In this document: positions 11,299-24,050 of the stretch, piece after piece
Position numbering within the stretch: the stretch's first letter is position 1
Layout: every line of letters starts with the position of its first letter
From: Elymus sibiricus
Lineage: Eukaryota; Streptophyta; Magnoliopsida; Poales; Poaceae
DNA: 64,000 nt
Direction: 5' to 3'
Assembly (NCBI GenBank): GCA_039707655.1
Contig: CM077671.1
Coordinates: 302,374,509-302,438,508, forward strand
Made by a program: the position numbers and the translations under genes
Notes under the pieces: generated by a model
The model's input: the letters and a program-made list of their open reading frames with translations, nothing else
Told to the model about the DNA's origin: nothing
Database searches by the model: none

Positions 11299-12817
11299 TG
11301 TAGGACCGAAAGTATGTCTAGAGGGGGGTGATTAGACTACTTGACCAAATAAAAATTCTACCTTTTCCCAAATTTTAGAGTTGGTAGATTTTAGTATTTC
11401 ATGGCAAGTCAAGTACACCCTACAAATGCATGTCTAAGAGTATAGCAGCGGAAAGTAACAACAAGCTTGAGCAGAAAGGATAGGGTAGGGAGATCAAACG
11501 CAATTGTAGACACGATGATTTTTCCCGTGGTTCCGATAGGTGGTGCTATCGTACATCCACGTTTATGGAGTCTTCAACCCACGGAGGGTAACGGTCGCGA
11601 GAGTCCACGGAGGGCTCCACCCATAAGGGTCCACGAAGTAGCAACCTTGACTATTCCATAACGGCTTCCGTCCACGAAGGACTAGCCTCACTATGGGTAG
11701 ATCTTCACGAAGTAGGCGATCTCCTTGCCCTTACAAACTTCTTGGTTCAACTCCACAACACGAAGTAGGAGGCTCCCAAGCGACACCTAACCAATCTAGG
11801 AGGCACCACCCTCCAAAAGGTAATAGGCTCGACAATGATGATGAACTCCTTGCTCTTGTGCTTCAAGATGATAGACTCCTCAACACACAATCACTCTCTC
11901 ACAGATTTGGCTTGGTGGAAGAGATGGGATTGGTGGAAAAGCAACTTGGGGAAGCTAGAAATCAAGATCCATATGGTTGGAGTGGATGATCTTGACCTCA
12001 ACACAAGGGTAGGTGGTTCTCTCTCATAAAACTGGATGGGGCAAGTATGGAATATTTCTGAGTGCTTCTCTTTCGAGTAGGTGGTGGTGAAGGGGTATAT
12101 ATAGGCATCCCCAAAAATCCAACCGTTACACACAAAATGACCAACTCGGTGACACCGATGTGTTATTCTCGGTGGTACCTAAGTGACCAAAAGGTGGCAA
12201 CTTTTGAATCTCGGTGAGACCGATATAGGAAACTCGGTTGCACCGATAAGGTGACCAACGGTCAGATTGCCATTCTCGGTGACGCCGATCCAACAATCTC
12301 GGTGGTACCGATATTGTGAATTTGCGTAAGAGAAAGTTGGCAACCTAAACTCGGTGGCACCGAAACAGAATCGGTTGCACCGAAGTGGCTAGGGTTTGGC
12401 TGAGTCTGTCTAAGTTTGGGAATCGGTGGCACCGAGTGGAAAGTGTTGGTTGCACCGATTTTGAATATTTGGCTATGGACAGACTTTTGTGGAAGAGCTT
12501 GTGGGTGTTTTTGGTGACTATCACTTGTGCACGTATGAGCATTTTGTTCACCAACAAAACCTTACCCCCTTTTAATTGTATTGGCTTTCCTATGGACTCA
12601 AAGTGATTTCTCACAAATGTAAAATGTAGAGTCCTCTTGCTTGAAGCTTTGCCAATCCATTTCCTTGCATCTTGGGGTAATTCCACAATCTCCACAATGC
12701 TTTTTGCCATCCCTATCATTGAACTTTTCCTGAAATATACTTAGTGGAAACATTAGTTCAATGACTTATATGTTGTTATTAATTACCAAAACCACCAAGG
12801 GAGCAAATGTGCTTTCA
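11299..12817 (-). repeat. 5' LTR of Copia copy a (1519 bp)
   Basis: It has TG...CA ends and a TATA box (tatatata at 12096-12103, read on -). The array of TCGGT-N3-ACCGA dyads lies upstream of that TATA box at 12146-12458. It matches the LTRs at 24051, 32068, 44291 and 52355. Confidence 0.9.
12146..12458 (-). promoter_or_regulatory. Dyad array (TCGGT-N3-ACCGA) in U3 of Copia copy a
   Basis: About ten 13-bp sites with two 5-bp arms around an invariant 3-bp spacer. The first is at 12146-12158 and the last, with one arm changed, at 12446-12458. They lie just upstream of the LTR TATA box on the - strand. Confidence 0.75.
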
Positions 12818-12822
12818 GAGTC

Positions 12823-14396
12823 TCAAAGGGGGAGGGAACGGGGCTGGAGAGGGGCTGTACCCAGAGATCTCCGGTGAGCCGATGTGGCAGACTCCGAGCT
12901 CGATCTCGAGCTCAGGAGCTCCGAGAGATGAATGGGTGGAGCCGGGGGTCGAGTGGGAGGAAAAGAGAGCCAACAGTGGGGAGAGAGGGGTCCGGGGACA
13001 GCTTAAATAGCTCGGGTGCGGTGCACCGTGGGCGTGGATCGTCGGAGACCGTGGCAGGGGCTATGGAAGCCGTGGGAGGATGTTGGGGTGGCTCGGGGGT
13101 GTTCGTGGGAGTAGTGTAGGACGCCAGGGAGAGAGAGGAGAGGCGTGGCCAGGCTCTGGTGTTCGCGCGTGCGAGGCCGTGGGTTGGCCGAGCCGGGCGG
13201 CGCCCTGGCACGCGCTGCAGGGGTGCTAGAGAGCGGGGGAGGAGGGGTCCATTGTCCTGGTGTCTTGCGGACGTCGAGACGCGGCTCCTGGCGCGCGAGG
13301 GGGATCCGGGTGGTCGGGGACGCGGGGTCAACCCTTTGGAGTGGGGCTGCGCGCTCCAGAGTGCGACTTTAGCCGGCACCCGCGCGTTCCCGCGGGCCTC
13401 CGGTTGTCTTGTTGCGTCTAGGAGGTTCTAGGGATAACCTGCGTGGCGTAGAGGTTAAACAAAGCAAAGGGGAGGGCAGAGGGGAGAGAGAAGGCTGAGG
13501 GAGAAGGAGATTCTTGCTGTCCAGAGAGGAAAATGGGGGTTTCGCCCTACCAATAATGGAGCTGTTGCCGTGGGAAACTTACTGGAGGTTGCTGGGGGTG
13601 AGGGAGAGGTGTGGTAAAAATTTGGGGTGAAGGAGAATAGTTTAGGTGGTGAAACCAGAGGTTTTACTAATTCACCAGAAGTTGTTTGATGTTGGTTTGG
13701 GCAAGAAAAACTTCCTTACTTGTAGTGATATTTTACAGTGTCAAATGGGAGATAAAAATAGGGTGGATCACCAGGTTTGAGCTCAATTGAAAGAAATTTC
13801 CAATGTAAACTTGGTAAACCCTAGAAATGGGCAGAAACTGATTTTCTTAGATCCAATCATGCTAATTTATTCTCCTAAATGCACCACTTTGTGTGGTGGC
13901 ATTATTTGGGGATTAGAGTCTGCCCATAAATAATTTTCCCCTAAGATAGACCATTTCCGGCCTCAAATAAAATCCTTCAAACAAAATTGGAAAATAATAT
14001 TTAAAAATAATATTTGGTGATTTTGGGAAGTCATATATATTGTAGGTTCCAAATAAAGTCTTTGGGGGTAAAGCATTCACCATAATTTGAGTACTTGTAG
14101 TACAAACCTCAATTCAGGGGTTTTTGAAAACCTAATTTGAATAATTTATTTTAGGCCAAAATAATATTTGATAAAAATAGTTTTAGGTACTATACACATG
14201 GCATGATCTTTGGGCAAGGGTTTTGGACCAATAAGATGATCTTAGAGAGAAGAATTTTTTTTGTGAATTAAAACACAATCAAACATTCAAGCAAAAAGCA
14301 CTCAAGTCAATCATCACAAGCAAGCAAAAGTTTTAAATGGGTCCAAATTTTATAAAATCATAGTCATAGCAAAGTGATGCAACACAGGGTGTGATA
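12823..14396 (-). repeat. Tekay-like LTR B, portion right of the Copia a insertion
   Basis: It continues LTR B after the duplicated gagtc (12818-12822) and ends at 14396, next to the PPT. The first two bases of the LTR on the - strand are TA instead of TG. A TATA-like TATTTAAG is at 13003-13010 on the - strand. It aligns with 22577-24050 plus 33589-34009 of LTR A, except that about 340 bp of LTR A (roughly 23661-24000) are absent. Confidence 0.8.
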
Positions 14397-14412
14397 GACC
14401 TACCCCCCTTAC
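14397..14412 (-). promoter_or_regulatory. Polypurine tract of the Tekay-like element
   Basis: Read on -, the sequence gtaaggggggtaggtc directly precedes the 3' LTR start at 14396. Confidence 0.7.
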
Positions 14413-14439
14413 AAGAACCTCGTCCTCGAGATTCCTAGG

Positions 14440-17400
14440 CTAAGCGCTAAAAAGATTAGGGAACTCGGATCTAAGGTAGTCTTCACGCTCCCAGGTTGCC
14501 TCTGCTTCAGTGTGGTTGCTCCATTGGACCTTGAAGTACTTGATGGTTCGGCTTCGGGTGCAACGTTCAGCTTCATCCAAAATGTGAACTGGCCTCTCAC
14601 GATAAGTGAGGCCTGGCTGAAGGTCGATGGCTTGATGGTCGATGTCATTGTAGAGGTCGGGGCGGTTGGGAACTTGGAGACACTTCCGGAGTTGTGACAC
14701 GTGGAACACGTTGTGCACATGTGCTAGCTCGGAAGGTAGATCTAGCTGGTAGGCAACTTCTCCTCGTCTATCGGTGATCCTGAAGGGGCCTATATATCTT
14801 GGCGCGAGCTTTCCCTTGACGTGGAAACGCTTGGTTCCTTTGAGAGGCGCGACTCGAAGGTAAACATAGTCTCCAACACGGAAACTCATGTCTCGGCGGT
14901 GTGAGACGGTGTAGCTCTTTAGTCTTGACTTGGCAGTCTCCAGGCTTTCTCTGACGAGTTGAAATTGCTCCTCTGCCTCGCGGAGGATATCTGGTCCAAA
15001 GACTAGTCCTTCTCCGGTCTTTGACCAATTGAGGGGAGTGCGGCACTTGCGTACATACAACACCTCGAATGGTGCCATCTGAAGGCTGGACTGATAGCTG
15101 TTGTTGTAGGAGAACTCGGCGAACGACAGGCAATCTTCCCATTTGGCTCCATACGCCAACACACATGCACGGAGCATATCTTCGAGTATTTAGTTCACTC
15201 GTTCCGTCTGTCCTCCGGTCTAGGGGTGAAAAGCAGTACTGAACGATAACTTAGTCCCCATAGCTTCTTGGAATCTGATCCAGAACCTCGAGGTAAACTG
15301 GGTACCTCGGTCTGACACGATCTCCCTAGGGACTCCATGGAGGCTCACGATCCGGTTGATGTAGAGGTTGGCTAGTTGGTTCCCGTTGTAGGTGGTCTTG
15401 ACGGGAATGAAGTGGGCTACCTTGGTCAGGTGATCGACAATGACCCAAATGGAATCATGTCCCTTGCTGGATCTGGCAATCCGGTGATGAAGTCCATCCC
15501 AACTTTGTCCCACTTCCATTTAGGCACCTTGAGAGGTTGTAGCAGTCCACCGGGTCGCTGATGCTCAGCTTTGACTCTCTAGCACATGTCACACTTAGCG
15601 ATAAAAGTGGCTATCTCTCTTTTCATGCCATGCCACCAGAACCTTGCTTTGAGGTCTTGGTACATCTTGGTTCCTCCAGGATGGATGGAATACGAAGTGT
15701 CATTGGCTTCTTGCAAGATCAAATTCTTGAGCTCAACTTGTTGGGCACGGAGATGCGAGTCCCAAACCATACGACTCCTTGCTCATCCACTGAGAATCCT
15801 GGGGCCTTGCCTTTCTTGATCTTCCTCTTGATACCTTCAATGCTGTCATGACCCTTCTGAGCTTCCTTGATTTCATCCATTAAGGTAGGCCTTGCTTCGA
15901 GGTTGGCTAGGAAACCAGGTGCAACTAGTTCCAAGCCAAAGCTTTCAAGCTCTTCATACAAGGTGGGTAGCCTTTCCTTAATCATAGCATTCAAGGAACA
16001 AGCCTTTCTGCTTAAGGCGTCTGCTACCACATTGGCCTTTCCAGGGTGGTATTGAACACTGAGGTCGTAATCCTTGATCAACTCCAATCATCTTCGTTGC
16101 CTCATGTTCAACTCCCTTTGAGTGAAAATATACTTCAAACTCTTCTGGTCTGTATATATCTCACATCGCTTCCCTAGAAGGTAATGTCGCCATGTCTTCA
16201 AGGCATGAACTACAACTGCCAACTCAAGATCTTGAGTAGCATAGTTCTCTTCATGAGGACTTAGCTGTCTCAATAGATATGCTACGACTCTACCTTCTTG
16301 CATCAGGACACCACCAAGCCTGGTTCTCGATGCATCACAATATATCACAAACTCCTTGTGAATATCAGGGGTGGCCAAAACTGGGGCTGTTGTCAACCTC
16401 TTCTTGAGTTCTTGGAAGCTTTCTTAGCACTTCGCTGTCCATTCGAACCTCTTGTCCTTCTTCAAGAGCTAAGTCATGGGTCGGGCAATGCTCGAGAATC
16501 CTTCGACGAACTTGCGGTAATATCTCGTGAGTCCGAGGAAGCTTCTGACTTCCTTCTCATTGCTTGGGGATTGCCATTCAGTCACGGCTTCAATCTTGGC
16601 AGGATCCACTGACAATCCTTCTGTAGTCAACACATGACCCAATAACCCAACTTCGTGCAGCCAGAATTCACACTTGCTGAATTTGGCATAAAGCTGGTGC
16701 TCTCGAAGCTTGTCTAGGACCAATCTCAAGTGTTGCGCATGCTCTTCTTCAGACTTGGAGAAGACGAGTATGTTGTCGATGAAGACAACGACAAACTTGT
16801 CCAAAACTCCATGAAGACTTTGTTCATGAGGTGCATGAAGTAGGCTGGGGCATTGGTTAACCCAAATGACATGACCGTGTATTCATACAGGCCATACCGG
16901 GTCACAAATGCCCGTCTTCGGGATGTCTTGGGGTCTGATCTTCTGCTGGTAGTACCCAGACCTGAGGTCGATCTTGGAAAACACCTTGGCACCATTCAGC
17001 TAATCGAATAGGTCCTCAATCTTGGGAAGTGGGTAGTTGTTCTTTATTGTGACCTCATTGAGAGAATGGTAATCAACACAGAGTCGGATAGTTCCATCCC
17101 TCTTTGACACAAATAGAACGGGTGATCCCCAAGGAGAGGCACAAGGGCGGATAAATCCTTTCCTGAGCTGCTCAACTAGTTGCTTCTTCAATTCAGCAAA
17201 CTCTTCGGATCCCATTCTATAGGGCTTCTTATAGATGGGTCCTGCTCCGTGCATTAGCTCATTGATGAACTCAATGTCATGGTCAGGAGGCATTCCGGGC
17301 AACTCATCAGGAAAAACATCTGGGTATTCACATACCACAGGCACTTGATCCAACTCAATTCTCGACAGACAATTAGCCTGAGGGGCTTGAGCAAAGGAAG

Positions 17401-18988
17401 GGTTGGGGACATACTTGACTTCAACTCCTTGGCTGTTGGTCATGGTAACAGTCCTCTTGGCACAGTCTAACAAGCCTTGGTGTTTGGTTAACCAGTTCAT
17501 GCCAAGGATCACATCCAAGCCTGGTGAATCCTAAACTATGAGGTCTGCTAGGAAGTCTACCCCGTTGATGTTGATCTCAACTCCTTTACATCCTATCTTG
17601 GACCTCATAACTGATCCCGGGGTTTGTATCAACATATGGCTACCCAGGGGTGTAGGCTTCATACCACTCTCTAGTGCAAACTTTTGGGTAACAAAATAAT
17701 GCAAAGCTCCACAATCAAACAGAACGGTTGCTGGAGTTGAGTTGACGAGGAACGTACCCAGTATGACGTCCAGGTCTTCCTGGGCTTCCTCAGCGGTGAC
17801 GTGATTCACACGACCCTTGCCAATGTTGGGCTGGTTGCGGGGAGCTGGGTTCCTTGGTGGCGCTCTACGGCCTTGACCTTGGTTTGGCGCACTGGGGCGC
17901 GGTGCATCTAGCTTCTTGTTGGGGCACTGCCTAGAGATGTGTCCTGGCTGACCACATCCAAAGCAAGTGACTTGGCCTGAGCCGCTGCTGTTTTTGCCAC
18001 CATTGTTGTTATTGGGGTTGTTGTAAGATGGCTTGGGATTGGCATACTTCTGAGGCTGGTAGCTCGGACGAGGTGCAGGAGGCCTAGCCTGCTGAGGCTG
18101 ATAGGTTGGCTTGGCTGGGGTTGGCTGCCAGGGGCGAGGCTTCTGGTTGCTGGAACTACCCTTGCTGATCATCTTGTGCTTGCGGGTGTCTTACATGGCA
18201 TGTCGCTTGTATTCGAGCATGAGGGCCTTGTTCACTAGGTCGAAGAAGGTCCGGCAGTCGCAGACAATGAGTTGATACTGCAGGGCTTGCTGGAGCCCTT
18301 CCATGAAGCGTTCCATCTTAGCGGCCTCAGTGCTGACATCTTCGGGGGCATACCTCGACAGGAGGTTGAACTTTTGCATATACTCCTTGCCAGAGCCACT
18401 TTCTTGCTTCAGCTCTCGGAATTCTCTCTTGTTGATAGCCACGATCCTAGAAGGAATGTGAGCGGTGCGAAATCTTTCCTTGAAGTCAGCCCAGGTGATC
18501 ACGCGATCGCCTTGAATGACCTTGAATCCATCCCACCAAGCTCTGGCGGTACCTCCGAGGCAGTGAGAGGCATAAAGCACCTTCTCATGATCCTCGTTGC
18601 AGTTCACCGGTGCAAGGAGGTCCTCGATGGTGCGGATCCAGCCATCGGCATCCCGAGGTTCAGTAGTCTCACTAAAGGTTGGGGGCAAATTGCTCATGAA
18701 CTCAGACAGAGTGGAGCGGCCATTGCCGTTCCTGCCTTGCTGCTGGTTGTTCACAAGGACTTGTGCCATTTGCTGGATAGCGGCAATGTTGGCTTGGCGT
18801 TCCTCCCGGAGAACTTGGGGAAACTGAGCTATGGTCATGTTCTTTGGTGGAGGTGGTGGCGGGGGAATGTCGCTATGTGGATGCTCCGGGTGCTCTCCAG
18901 CGTGAGCAGCCCCACCATCTCCTTGTTGCTGGCTGGAGTTGCCGGCCTCAGGGTTGGTGAAGGAGCTGTTGCTGGTTGCAGTCACCAT
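14440..18988 (-). pseudogene. gag-pol: Tekay-like chromovirus gag-pol polyprotein, decayed
   Basis: The order on - is gag from MVTAT.. at 18988, then a CCHC knuckle (CFGCGQPGHISRQC, about 17.95 kb). The aspartic protease follows with FDCGALHYFV in place of the usual D-S-G. RT comes next (..[12 protein letters not shown].. near 17.07 kb, and [11 protein letters not shown] near 16.78 kb where FIDDIL is usual), then RNase H (..[14 protein letters not shown].. near 16.33 kb). The integrase has an HHCC remnant near 15.6 kb and a core with ..IVSDRGTQFTSRFW.. near 15.3 kb. A C-terminal chromodomain ends at 14440 (..KYFKVQWSNHTEAEATWERED..). Stops interrupt it at several points, for example 18193 (GAA to TAA), near 17530, near 16997 and near 16468. 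The changed catalytic residues add to the loss. It is inactive and ancient relative to the Copia copies inserted in its LTRs. Confidence 0.88.
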
Positions 18989-19282
18989 CCTGTTTGGAGC
19001 AACCAGATCAAACAACTGAGATAGACGAGATGGAAAGCAACAATAGAGAAAGCGCGCCTAAGGGGGTTCGTATAGTGCAAGTGTGATCAAACATAGGTCG
19101 AAAGACCAAACACATTATATTAAGATAATATAGATGATGGAGTCGCTTACATGTTGCCTAATGCAAAAGCGCGACTTGCATCGGAACACAAACAACAAAA
19201 ACAAACAACAAGCACACATGGTTTCATATGAACCATTACACGGACTCGACTTCGCATGAGGGGTACATGATTGATCCTACCC

Positions 19283-20063
19283 TAGGGGTTCTTGGACTCA
19301 AGTGGTGGAGTGCTCGGTCTCGTACTCACGCTCCTTAGGATCTTCCTCCTAATCATCATCCATACGGGCGTCGTCTCCGGTCGAGGGGGTCGGAGAACGA
19401 GGAGGTCCATCCTGACGGCGCTTCGCCGGTGGTACGGTGAAGAGCTCACGGTACTCCTTGGCACTCATGCGACGACGACGTGTGGGTGCACCTCTAGCTG
19501 GGGGTACTCCTCCTCTGTAAGCAATAGCTAGTCGTCCCTCGGGAGTGCCATCCTTCTTGATCTTGTCTGGCCTCATCTTGGATTGACGGAGTAGCTCTCG
19601 GGTGTGGTGAAGTTCCTCGTGGAGCTTCACGGACTCCTTAATCAGGTTGTGAGCTAGACTGTCAGCGGAGAGGCTGAAGTAGTTCTAGAACCTGAGTGGC
19701 ATCCCATCCTCCATGGATAGAATCAACGTCCAACTCTCGCCATTCTCATCCTTCTTGAAAGGGAGGTGGCGAGTGGCTAGCTCGTCAGCCATCTCTGGAA
19801 TGATGTCTCGAAGGTGGATAAGTGCCTTGCGTGCAGCCGTCTCGACTGCGAGCGCCAGGGTCTCCATCTGTGGTCCCTCAAAGAACCAACTAGTCGGGGA
19901 GTCGTTTGCCTTCACAACCACATCAACGTGGTACTCCTTCGTGACGGCATCGACCCAGCGCTTGTGGTAGAGGAAAACGGGTGGTCGGCAAAACTGGCAC
20001 TTCTCTAGGCTATCCTCAAGGAGTAGGGGAAAGCCGGATGCTAGGGGGCTTCGGGTACGACGA
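19283..20063 (-). pseudogene. Conserved extra ORF (ORF0) of the Tekay-like element, copy 2
   Basis: It is homologous to 5033-5815. Reading on - from about 20063 there is one long frame with stops near 20045 and at about 19683, ending with a TAA near 19349. The predicted product is about 230-240 residues. The first part is aromatic (..FCRPPVFLYHKRWVDAV..), the middle is helical and the end is Arg/Pro-rich and acidic (..PPAKRRQDGPPRSP..). I cannot name a domain. Its position between PBS and gag and the agreement of both copies suggest a real accessory ORF. Confidence 0.5.
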
Positions 20064-20230
20064 CTATCTACAAGGTTTAGGGGAGAGGAGTCAGTAGAGT
20101 TTTGAAAGTAGACTTAGAAAAGGTAAGAACTGCAGAAACTCCTAAGTATAGGTACTAGGCATAGTTTTGAAAAAGGTTTTATCCTAACTAACGTCCATGC
20201 TAACTAAGGCTTCCTACAGTCAGGATGGCT

Positions 20231-20239
20231 CTGATACCA
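20231..20239 (-). promoter_or_regulatory. Primer-binding site of the Tekay-like element (initiator Met tRNA type)
   Basis: The complement of TGGTATCAGAGCC is found at about 20227-20239 (ggctctgatacca), 6 bp from LTR A at 20246. Confidence 0.7.
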
Positions 20240-20245
20240 GCTCTA

Positions 20246-23200
20246 TGGGGACCCTGACTCATAAGTCGTGATCACCGAATGCACGTGTACAGTGATCCCA
20301 GATATCAATGCTCACTGAACACACAGAAGCTGAATAACAGGAGTCTTACATCCATACATACCGTCTTACACAAATAAAGACCATCAAGGTCATGTCTTAC
20401 ATAGATAGGGCCATGAAGGCCAAACACAAATCATAACTAGCAGAGGAAGTCTTGAATGAAAGCGTGAACCCATGCCATCTGCCTTAACCCTACAAGCATT
20501 CTGACTGGGAAGCGTCCTAGTTCGCATGTTTGTCACCAACAAATTCTTCACCATATTCCCGCTCTTCCATGCCTGGCCAATTAAATAACCAGTGGCAAGC
20601 CAATTAGTACTTTGAATGTACTCGCAAGCAACCCAAGTTTTGGAACAAGGTATAACAATGCATGATATAGCACTGAATAGGTGTGTTGCGGAAAGCTAAT
20701 TTTTGAGTGCAATGACATGATCAATCAACTTGTAAGAGCATGCATCATGAGGATACAAGTATCCGTATGAACAGGTTGCAGATATAATTATAATCAAGGT
20801 CTGAACATCTCATGTTCAATCATCATGTCAAGTCATCTGACTTAACTCGAGTATTCCATCTTTCTCACACACGCACACACCAAGTTTTGTAAACAATGGA
20901 CATAGCCCAAGAGCGGTCATCCAACTGTCCTTGACCGTGGACACAACTATTCGAATAGTTTTACACTCTGCAGACGTTGCACACTTTACCCACAAGACTC
21001 GGGGAACTTCCGTGTCAAGCCACGACTCGCGGTATGTCACATACCCGAGGTAAGCACCCGAACAATGCCTTTCCCTTGACGTCACTAACAAAGAGTTCGC
21101 TCGTTGGTACCCAGCCCTCATGATGTACATCCCACGAGCCTCGCTCAAGATTGTAACATCCATGAGGGGACACAACGGTGTGCCCGGTGTTTGTAAAAAC
21201 AGCCCATGATCGTCCTTTCCGGCATGACCCCGTATCAAGAGTGACCACGTCACTCTCGCCACCAGTAATGCTGGCTCTCTGCTAGTACCGACCAAGGTAA
21301 TCAAGAAAGCCCCGTCCCATAAGGGGTATCGTGGTTGTACATGTAAGGTTGGAATAACGGTCGCAACTTACACCAATCCGTTTTCAAAAATCAACACACT
21401 CACTTGCTCCGGTACACCACTTCTTTACCAAGTGGTTACCTAGCTCATCATCATCACCCTCGGGCATTAGTGGCACCCGACGTTTTTTTTGAAAAGTCTT
21501 TGAAAACATTTCCGTTTCCTTCACCATGCATAATCTCGTCCCATTTGCATAGCATGTACTTTGGCAACCTAACTACTCCCACACACATAACCCTCATAAG
21601 GAGGTAGGGCCATGCACCATGCAAGTATCAACGAGAAAGTAACGAGCCATCCACCAAAGTGGCCACCACATCATCATGATCAATTCATCGAAACATAAAT
21701 TTCTATATAACATGCATGAAAGAGTTTCTTAAGCATGGTCAAGGGGCTGCTTGCCTGGCTCAACAAATTCCTCGGGATCTTCAAAGTCTTATGGTCCAAT
21801 TCCCTCGTCAACAACGCAATCTATCGTCGCAAGATTAAGGGGCAAAAATAAGAACACAGCAAAAACAGAGGAAATAATTCACTTCTAAAATGTTACACTA
21901 CTCTGTAAGATACCATACCAAAAACTAAAAATAATAGTTTCTGGTTTTGAAGTGTAAAAAGTTTTGAAAACTATTTTAACAGAGACTATTAAAGCCTAAA
22001 ACAGTGTTTTAAATAAAAACAGTGTATAAAACCTTTTCAAAAATTCTCACAAGTGGCATAATCAAATAGGTTGGAATATTACAAGATTTGTGGAGTTGGA
22101 ATCATGTCATTTGGACAAATATTTAACTCTGTGGAATTTTTGCAAAACAGAGAGAAAATAGAAACGGAAAAAGGGACAGAGTGCTCTGGGCCAGATTCGG
22201 CCAGCAGCTGGGCCGGCGCGTAGCCGCGCCAGCCCAGGAAAACCGGCACGCGCGTGCCCGCATTCAAACCTGACATAGAGAGGAGGGAGAGGGAGGTGAG
22301 GATGACAGGCGGGGCCCGCCTATCATCTCCAACGTCGTGACAGGGAGGCCGGCGAGCTCATCGGTGAGGTTTCCGGCGTCGGCGAGAGGAGCTGAGGGCA
22401 GGAGCGGAGTCAGCGTCAAGCCGCCATTCCTGTGGAGGTTGAGATGGTCGCCGGGGTGGCCTGAGTCACCGACGACGAGGAGCCCGCGGCGGAGGAGCTT
22501 CGGCAGAGGTTGCCGCCGACGGTTCCTGCAGCAATCCGGACGGGAGAAGAAGGGGAACGCGTCAGGAGGCGAGAGAGTCTCAGAGGGGGAGGGAATGGGG
22601 CCGGAGAGGGGCTATACCCAGAGAACTCCGGTGAGCCGACGCGGCGGACTCCAAACTCGATCTCGAGCTCAGGAGTTCCGGGAGATGAATGGGTGGAGCC
22701 AGGGGTTGATTGGGAGGAAGAGAGAGCCAGCAGAGGGGAGAGAGGGGTTCGGGGACACCTTAAATATCTCGGGTGCGGTGCACCGTGGGCGTGGACCGCC
22801 GGAGGCCATGGCAGGGGCTCTGGAAGCCGTGGGAGGATGTTGGGGTGGCTCGGGGGTGTTTGTGAGAGTGGTGTAGGACGCCATGGAGAGAGAGGAGAGG
22901 CGTGGCCTGGCTCTGATGCTCGCGCGTTTGAGGCCGTGGGTTGGCCGAGCTGGGCGGCGCCCTGGCACGCGCTGCAGGGGCGCTGGAGAGAGAGGGAGGA
23001 AGGGGCCATTGTCCTGGCGTCTTGCGGACGTCGAGACAAGGCTCCTGGCATGCGAGGGGGATCCGAGCTGGTCGGTGACGCGGGGTCAACCCTCTGGAGC
23101 GCGGCTGCACGCTCCAAAGCGCGACTTTAGTCGGTCCGGTTGTCCTGTTGCGCCAGGGAGGTTCTGGGGATGCCCTGGGTGGCGTAGAGGTTAAGCAAAG

Positions 23201-24050
23201 CAAAGGGGAGGGCAGAGGGGAGAGAGAAGGCCGAGGGAGAAGGAGATTCTTGCTGTGTAGGGAGGAAAATGGGGGTTTCACCCTACCAATAATTGAGCTG
23301 TGGCCGTGGGAAACTTACTGGAGGTTGCTGGGGGTGAGGGAGAGGTGTGGTAAAAATTTGGGTGAAGGAGAATAGTTTAGGTGGTGAAACCAGAGGTTTT
23401 ACTAATTCACCAGAAGGTGTTTGATGTTGGTTTGGGCAAGAAAAACTTCCTTACTTGCTGTGAGATTTTACAGTGTCAAATGGGAGATAAAAATTTGGTG
23501 GATCACCAAGTTTGAGCTCAATTGAAAGAAATTTCCAATGTAAACTTGGTAAACCTTAGAAATGGGCAGAAACTGATTTTCTTAGATCCAATCATGCAAA
23601 TTTATACTCCTAAATGCACCACTTGGTGTGGTGACATTATTTGGGGATTAGAGCGTGCCCACAAAGTTTGAGATCAAATGGAGAGAGTTGGCAATGTAGA
23701 GTTGATCAAATTTGGATCTGGTCAGAGAGGGTTTTGGGATATTTTGGTGAACCAAAGCATTTGGGATTGAGATGAAACTTTTCATGATCATTTCATATAT
23801 CATGTGTGACATGCTAGAATTTTGCTGGATTTATTTGAGAATATTTCTTATAGAAATATTTCCGAAGCTTGAAATAGGCAGAAAGGGTTTTTGAGGGTTT
23901 TGTCCAATATTTTGAACATGACCATGTGTTGAAACTCATATATATGGAAAATATATGTCCACTGAGTTTCCCTAAATTTTCTCAAATATTTTGAAAGCAT
24001 AAAAATAATTTTCCCCTAAGAAAGACCATTTTTGGCCTCAAATAAAAGCC
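20246..24050 (-). repeat. Tekay-like LTR A (5' LTR), portion left of the Copia c insertion
   Basis: It begins TGGGGACCCT at 20246, adjoining the PBS. It is interrupted at 24050 by Copia c, and the duplicated bases aagcc are at 24046-24050 and 33584-33588. A TATA-like element equivalent to that in LTR B lies near 22760-22767. It carries about 340 bp (roughly 23661-24000) that LTR B lacks. No gene is seen. Confidence 0.82.

Larger units (their letters stand above)
8353..12817 (-). mobile_element. Copia (SIRE/Maximus-like) element, copy a, internally deleted
   Basis: It is bounded by TGTAGGACC at 8353 and GTGCTTTCA at 12817, with the 5-bp duplication gagtc on both sides. On the - strand the order is a full 5' LTR (12817 to 11299), PBS, decayed gag, then a direct jump at about 9036-9041 into the middle of the 3' LTR. 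The second ORF, the PPT and the first half of the 3' LTR are missing relative to copies c and d. Its length is 4465 bp against about 9.5 kb for those copies. Confidence 0.88.

Noticed and set aside
18272..19024. 250-codon open frame on + over the Tekay gag copy 2
   Set aside because: Same shadow effect. Its sequence mirrors the gag reading and has no motif of its own.
22337..23281. Several overlapping open frames of 100-230 codons on both strands
   Set aside because: They lie in the GC-rich part of Tekay LTR A, show no domain, and are not conserved in LTR B, where indels break them.
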